DNA of 33,062 nt from Hymenobacter sp. ISL-91 (GTDB lineage: Bacteria > Bacteroidota > Bacteroidia > Cytophagales > Hymenobacteraceae), in contig NZ_JAGGPS010000023.1 in NCBI RefSeq assembly GCF_018613725.1, positions 1-33,062 of the forward strand, in the 5' to 3' direction. The position numbers and the translations under genes are program-made. The notes under the pieces are model-generated. The model worked only from the letters and a program-made list of their open reading frames with translations, was not told where the DNA came from and searched no databases. Shown here in pieces: positions 31,552-33,062 of the stretch (its first letter is position 1; each line of letters starts with the position of its first letter).

Positions 31552-31612
31552 ATAAATAGCTTACTGCATAGCTGATAGAGCTTCGCAAGGCTAAGTAAAG
31601 CCAATTTTCTCC

Positions 31613-32062
31613 TTACTCCAATAGCACAGAGTCTGCGGGGTAGTCATATAAAATGTCTTTTGTCAACATAATAAGCCGTTGTTCACGCTCAGTCGCTTTT
31701 CGTAACCCGCACTCTCATAACACTATCACGCGCCACCCTAGTTGTTCCAACTATCGTTGATGCTGCCAATCCCGTACTTTATTTCACCCTGTCTTTTTCT
31801 GCCACCAGTCTATGTGAGATGAGGGTACCTTGAAACACGGTAGACCCTCGTGACCATACCAGAAACACCTATGTACCAGCACCACCGTTTGATAGCGGGG
31901 CAGCACAATATCAGGCTTGCCAGGCAAATCGTCACGATGTACCCTAAACTGCATCCCTTGGCTGTGCAACCAATTGCGCACTGTTATTTCAGGCCTAGTA
32001 TCCTTGCTTCGAATGCGCGACATGTTGTAACTGCGGCGCTGCGGTGTAATCTTGTCGGCCAT
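31613..32062 (-). pseudogene. vsr: Decayed very-short-patch repair endonuclease (vsr)
   Basis: From the ATG at 32062 the frame is clearly Vsr: RSYNMSRIRSKDTRPE, LPGKPDIVLP (catalytic Asp), VHRCFWYGHEG and later LEQLGWRVIVL and ECGLRKAT. Three in-frame stops break it, at 31784-31786 (TGA), 31751-31753 (TAG) and 31715-31717 (TGA, where WEC normally has Trp). Read through, the frame gives 149 codons, the normal Vsr length. The conserved HGCFWHGH has become HRCFWYGH, losing the His that matches E. coli His69. Vsr nicks T:G mismatches left by deamination of 5-methylcytosine, so it once partnered the C5 methylase downstream. Confidence 0.88.
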
Positions 32063-32113
32063 GTTGCACTAACATGCCTCTGCTAAACCCCATTCCACCA
32101 TTTATATCCATTC

Positions 32114-32524
32114 ATGCCTTCGATTCCGCTCTACACATCGCAAGTTTTGGTCCCTGGTCAAGTTTATACAAGACACGACTTACGGCAGCTATTCAATATA
32201 TCGGATGCGACAATTAACACTGGTGTGTTCCGTCCAAAAGGCTCAAAATCCATTTGGCTTTTCATCACCGAAGAGAAAACGGCAGCAGCCACACCATACT
32301 ATGATAGGCTGGAAGGGGATATGCTTCAGTGGCAGGGCCAACTTAGCGGCAGGACTGATAAACCTATAATTGAGCATGAGCGTGATGGCCATGAGTTGTT
32401 GGTATTCTTCCGCCGCAGTAAAAAAGAATTTACAGCATCAGGCTTTCGATACCAAGGCCCATTCCACTATCAGAGTCATAGTGGTGGGCTGCCAGCTTCG
32501 TTCATATTGAGTCGCCTGGGCTAA
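32114..32524 (+). CDS. DUF3427-like stand-alone protein
   Basis: The 136-residue protein reads 'GQVYTRHDLRQLFNISDATI' near its start, then SIWLFITEEKT, PYYDRLEGDMLQWQGQ (about residues 62-77), HELLVFFRRSKK and GFRYQGPFHYQS. This order (Y-x-R-x-D-L, a strand with LF-T, 'Y-x-D-...-W-x-x-Q', 'FxR', 'Y-x-G') is that of DUF3427, found at the C-terminus of some restriction-type helicases and HNH enzymes. A DNA-reading role is possible. It is divergent from the vsr remnant, with the next gene 1 bp downstream. Confidence 0.6.
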   Translation: MPSIPLYTSQVLVPGQVYTRHDLRQLFNISDATINTGVFRPKGSKSIWLFITEEKTAAATPYYDRLEGDMLQWQGQLSGRTDKPIIEHERDGHELLVFFRRSKKEFTASGFRYQGPFHYQSHSGGLPASFILSRLG

Positions 32525-32525
32525 T

Positions 32526-32903
32526 ATGCAGTATCAACTTATTTCTCAGGTGCTTCTCACCACCGCTGGTGCAGTATCTGTTCAGAACAACATCCTGCAG
32601 GCCGTGCATTTACGCCAAGGCTCTGCCGATGGCGCCTGTGGTGCATACAGCGTCATGATGACACTGCTGATTCTCGGACAGCTGGAGTACGATGCAATAA
32701 CGGCCCTGAACCCGGTTGACCGCCGGAAACGTGCCGGCCGTTTCCAAACCGGTCTGGAGAAATTCCCCGGTTTGCTTCAGCAGGGGATGGATATTGGAGA
32801 GATGAGTAAACTACTCCACAGCTTCAACCGGGTTCTGGCTACCATCGAAGAACAGCAGCCTGAGCAATGCTGGCAATTTATTCTAGGAGCTGTTCTCAAT
32901 TAA
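32526..32903 (+). pseudogene. Possible cysteine-peptidase-like gene truncated by an IS
   Basis: The frame starts 1 bp after the DUF3427-like stop and gives 125 codons. Residues about 32-50 read QGSADGACGAYSVMMTLLIL, which has the Gln...Cys layout of a papain-like peptidase entry with Cys at about residue 38. The last six residues (LGAVLN) and the stop codon are encoded by the IS terminal repeat, so the native C-terminus, where a catalytic His would lie, has been removed. The peptidase assignment is tentative. Confidence 0.5.
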
Positions 32904-32904
32904 G
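32883..32904. repeat. Terminal inverted repeat of IS5-family element (right copy)
   Basis: The sequence begins CTAGGAGCTGTTCTC and is the inverted partner of 82-103 with one mismatch. It forms the outer end of the IS that runs off the right edge and supplies the stop codons of both the interrupted gene (plus strand) and the transposase (minus strand). Confidence 0.8.
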
Positions 32905-33062
32905 GTAAAGCGTCATAACTCGCAGACAGATAAAGGAGTCAAACGTGCGGTCTAGCTTATCGTAGCGTGTGGCTAAGCGTCTAAATTGCTTTATCTTGCT
33001 GAACGTCTGCTCAATGTGGTGTCGCTGTCGATAGGCCAAGGGGTCGAAATGAGGCGTGTTTG
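32896..33062 (-). CDS. IS5-family transposase, C-terminal fragment
   Basis: The last 54 codons read 'PHFDPLAYRQRHHIEQTFSK' followed by IKQFRRLATRYDKL and end ICLRVMTLYLN. The 'YRQRHHIEQTFSKIK' segment contains the conserved catalytic Glu of the DDE triad, and 'RRLATRYDK' is the usual flanking motif of IS5-family transposases. The rest lies beyond the window. It may be the far half of the same kind of protein that starts at 65. Confidence 0.85.
   Translation of the reverse strand, partial: NTPHFDPLAYRQRHHIEQTFSKIKQFRRLATRYDKLDRTFDSFICLRVMTLYLN

Larger units (their letters stand above)
32883..33062 (-). mobile_element. IS5-family insertion sequence, 3' end (partial)
   Basis: The minus strand carries the end of a transposase gene followed by the terminal inverted repeat. 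The element is in the same orientation as the fragment at 1-103. It has inserted into the gene at 32526. Confidence 0.8.

Noticed and set aside
31784..32062. A functional 92-aa Vsr endonuclease
   Set aside because: The frame continues past the stop with clear Vsr sequence (NKVRD, LGWRVIVL, ECGLRK) broken by two further stops, and a key His in FWHGH is lost, so it is a pseudogene, not a short functional enzyme.

Overview
The window is high-GC DNA with the look of a Bacteroidetes genome, most likely Hymenobacter or a relative. The reasons are the Pro/Ala/Arg-rich codon choice, phage-type genes of a kind I associate with Hymenobacteraceae, and a promoter (1146-1175, minus strand) that fits the Bacteroidetes pattern TTG-N19-TAnnTTTG exactly. 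No rRNA, complete tRNA or CRISPR array is visible. Both ends of the window lie inside an IS5-family insertion sequence in the same orientation: the transposase N-terminus at 1-65 and a transposase C-terminus at 32896-33062, with matching terminal inverted repeats. This is either IS-bounded DNA or a contig that broke at a repeated IS.

The backbone is a prophage or phage-satellite skeleton. From the left it has a CI-type S24 repressor (356-1096, minus) divergent from a Cro-like regulator (1170-1394). A rightward early operon follows: AT-hook protein, helix-turn-helix protein, unknown protein, DUF1376-like replication protein and DnaB helicase, ending at 5205. Further right are a UmuD-like S24 protein (8658-9107), a leftward lysis cassette (endolysin, coiled-coil membrane protein, holin-like protein, small basic protein; 16238 to 14655), a 1.1 kb gene-free C-rich stretch, and a second rightward early operon ending in a RecE/exonuclease VIII-like nuclease (17357-20184). 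I see no integrase, terminase, capsid or tail gene. Heptameric AGCTNNN repeats fill several gene junctions and have been absorbed into coding sequence. A TGTTACA word recurs in the regulatory gaps.

Several more AT-rich accessory blocks sit in this skeleton. (a) 5341-7236, minus: a three-gene cassette of a TIGR04255-type protein, a WDGYGA-motif protein and an unknown protein. (b) 7458-8462: an HNH endonuclease whose N-terminus resembles sulfur-binding-domain restriction enzymes, with a decayed paralogue at 9955-10090. (c) 10342-13327: a lipoprotein, a membrane-anchored DarT-like ADP-ribosyltransferase and a NADAR-like partner, the last two overlapping by 4 bp. (d) 13731-14576: a secreted DRGH nuclease lipoprotein.

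The right third (20223-32062, minus) is a large anti-phage-type island. In transcription order it holds a ruined vsr gene, a 644-aa unknown, a 343-aa unknown, a 2045-aa DExH helicase with a DUF1998-type cysteine motif, an Fe-S-type PD-(D/E)XK nuclease and a cytosine-C5 methyltransferase. The helicase plus C5 methylase resembles Druantia type II or DISARM, but the nuclease and the two unknown proteins make it look like a separate variant. Divergent from it are a DUF3427-like protein and a possible cysteine peptidase cut off by the right-hand IS.

The strongest candidates for little-described biology are the helicase/nuclease/methylase island and the membrane-anchored DarT/NADAR-like pair. Function calls rest on motifs read by eye; no database search was run.
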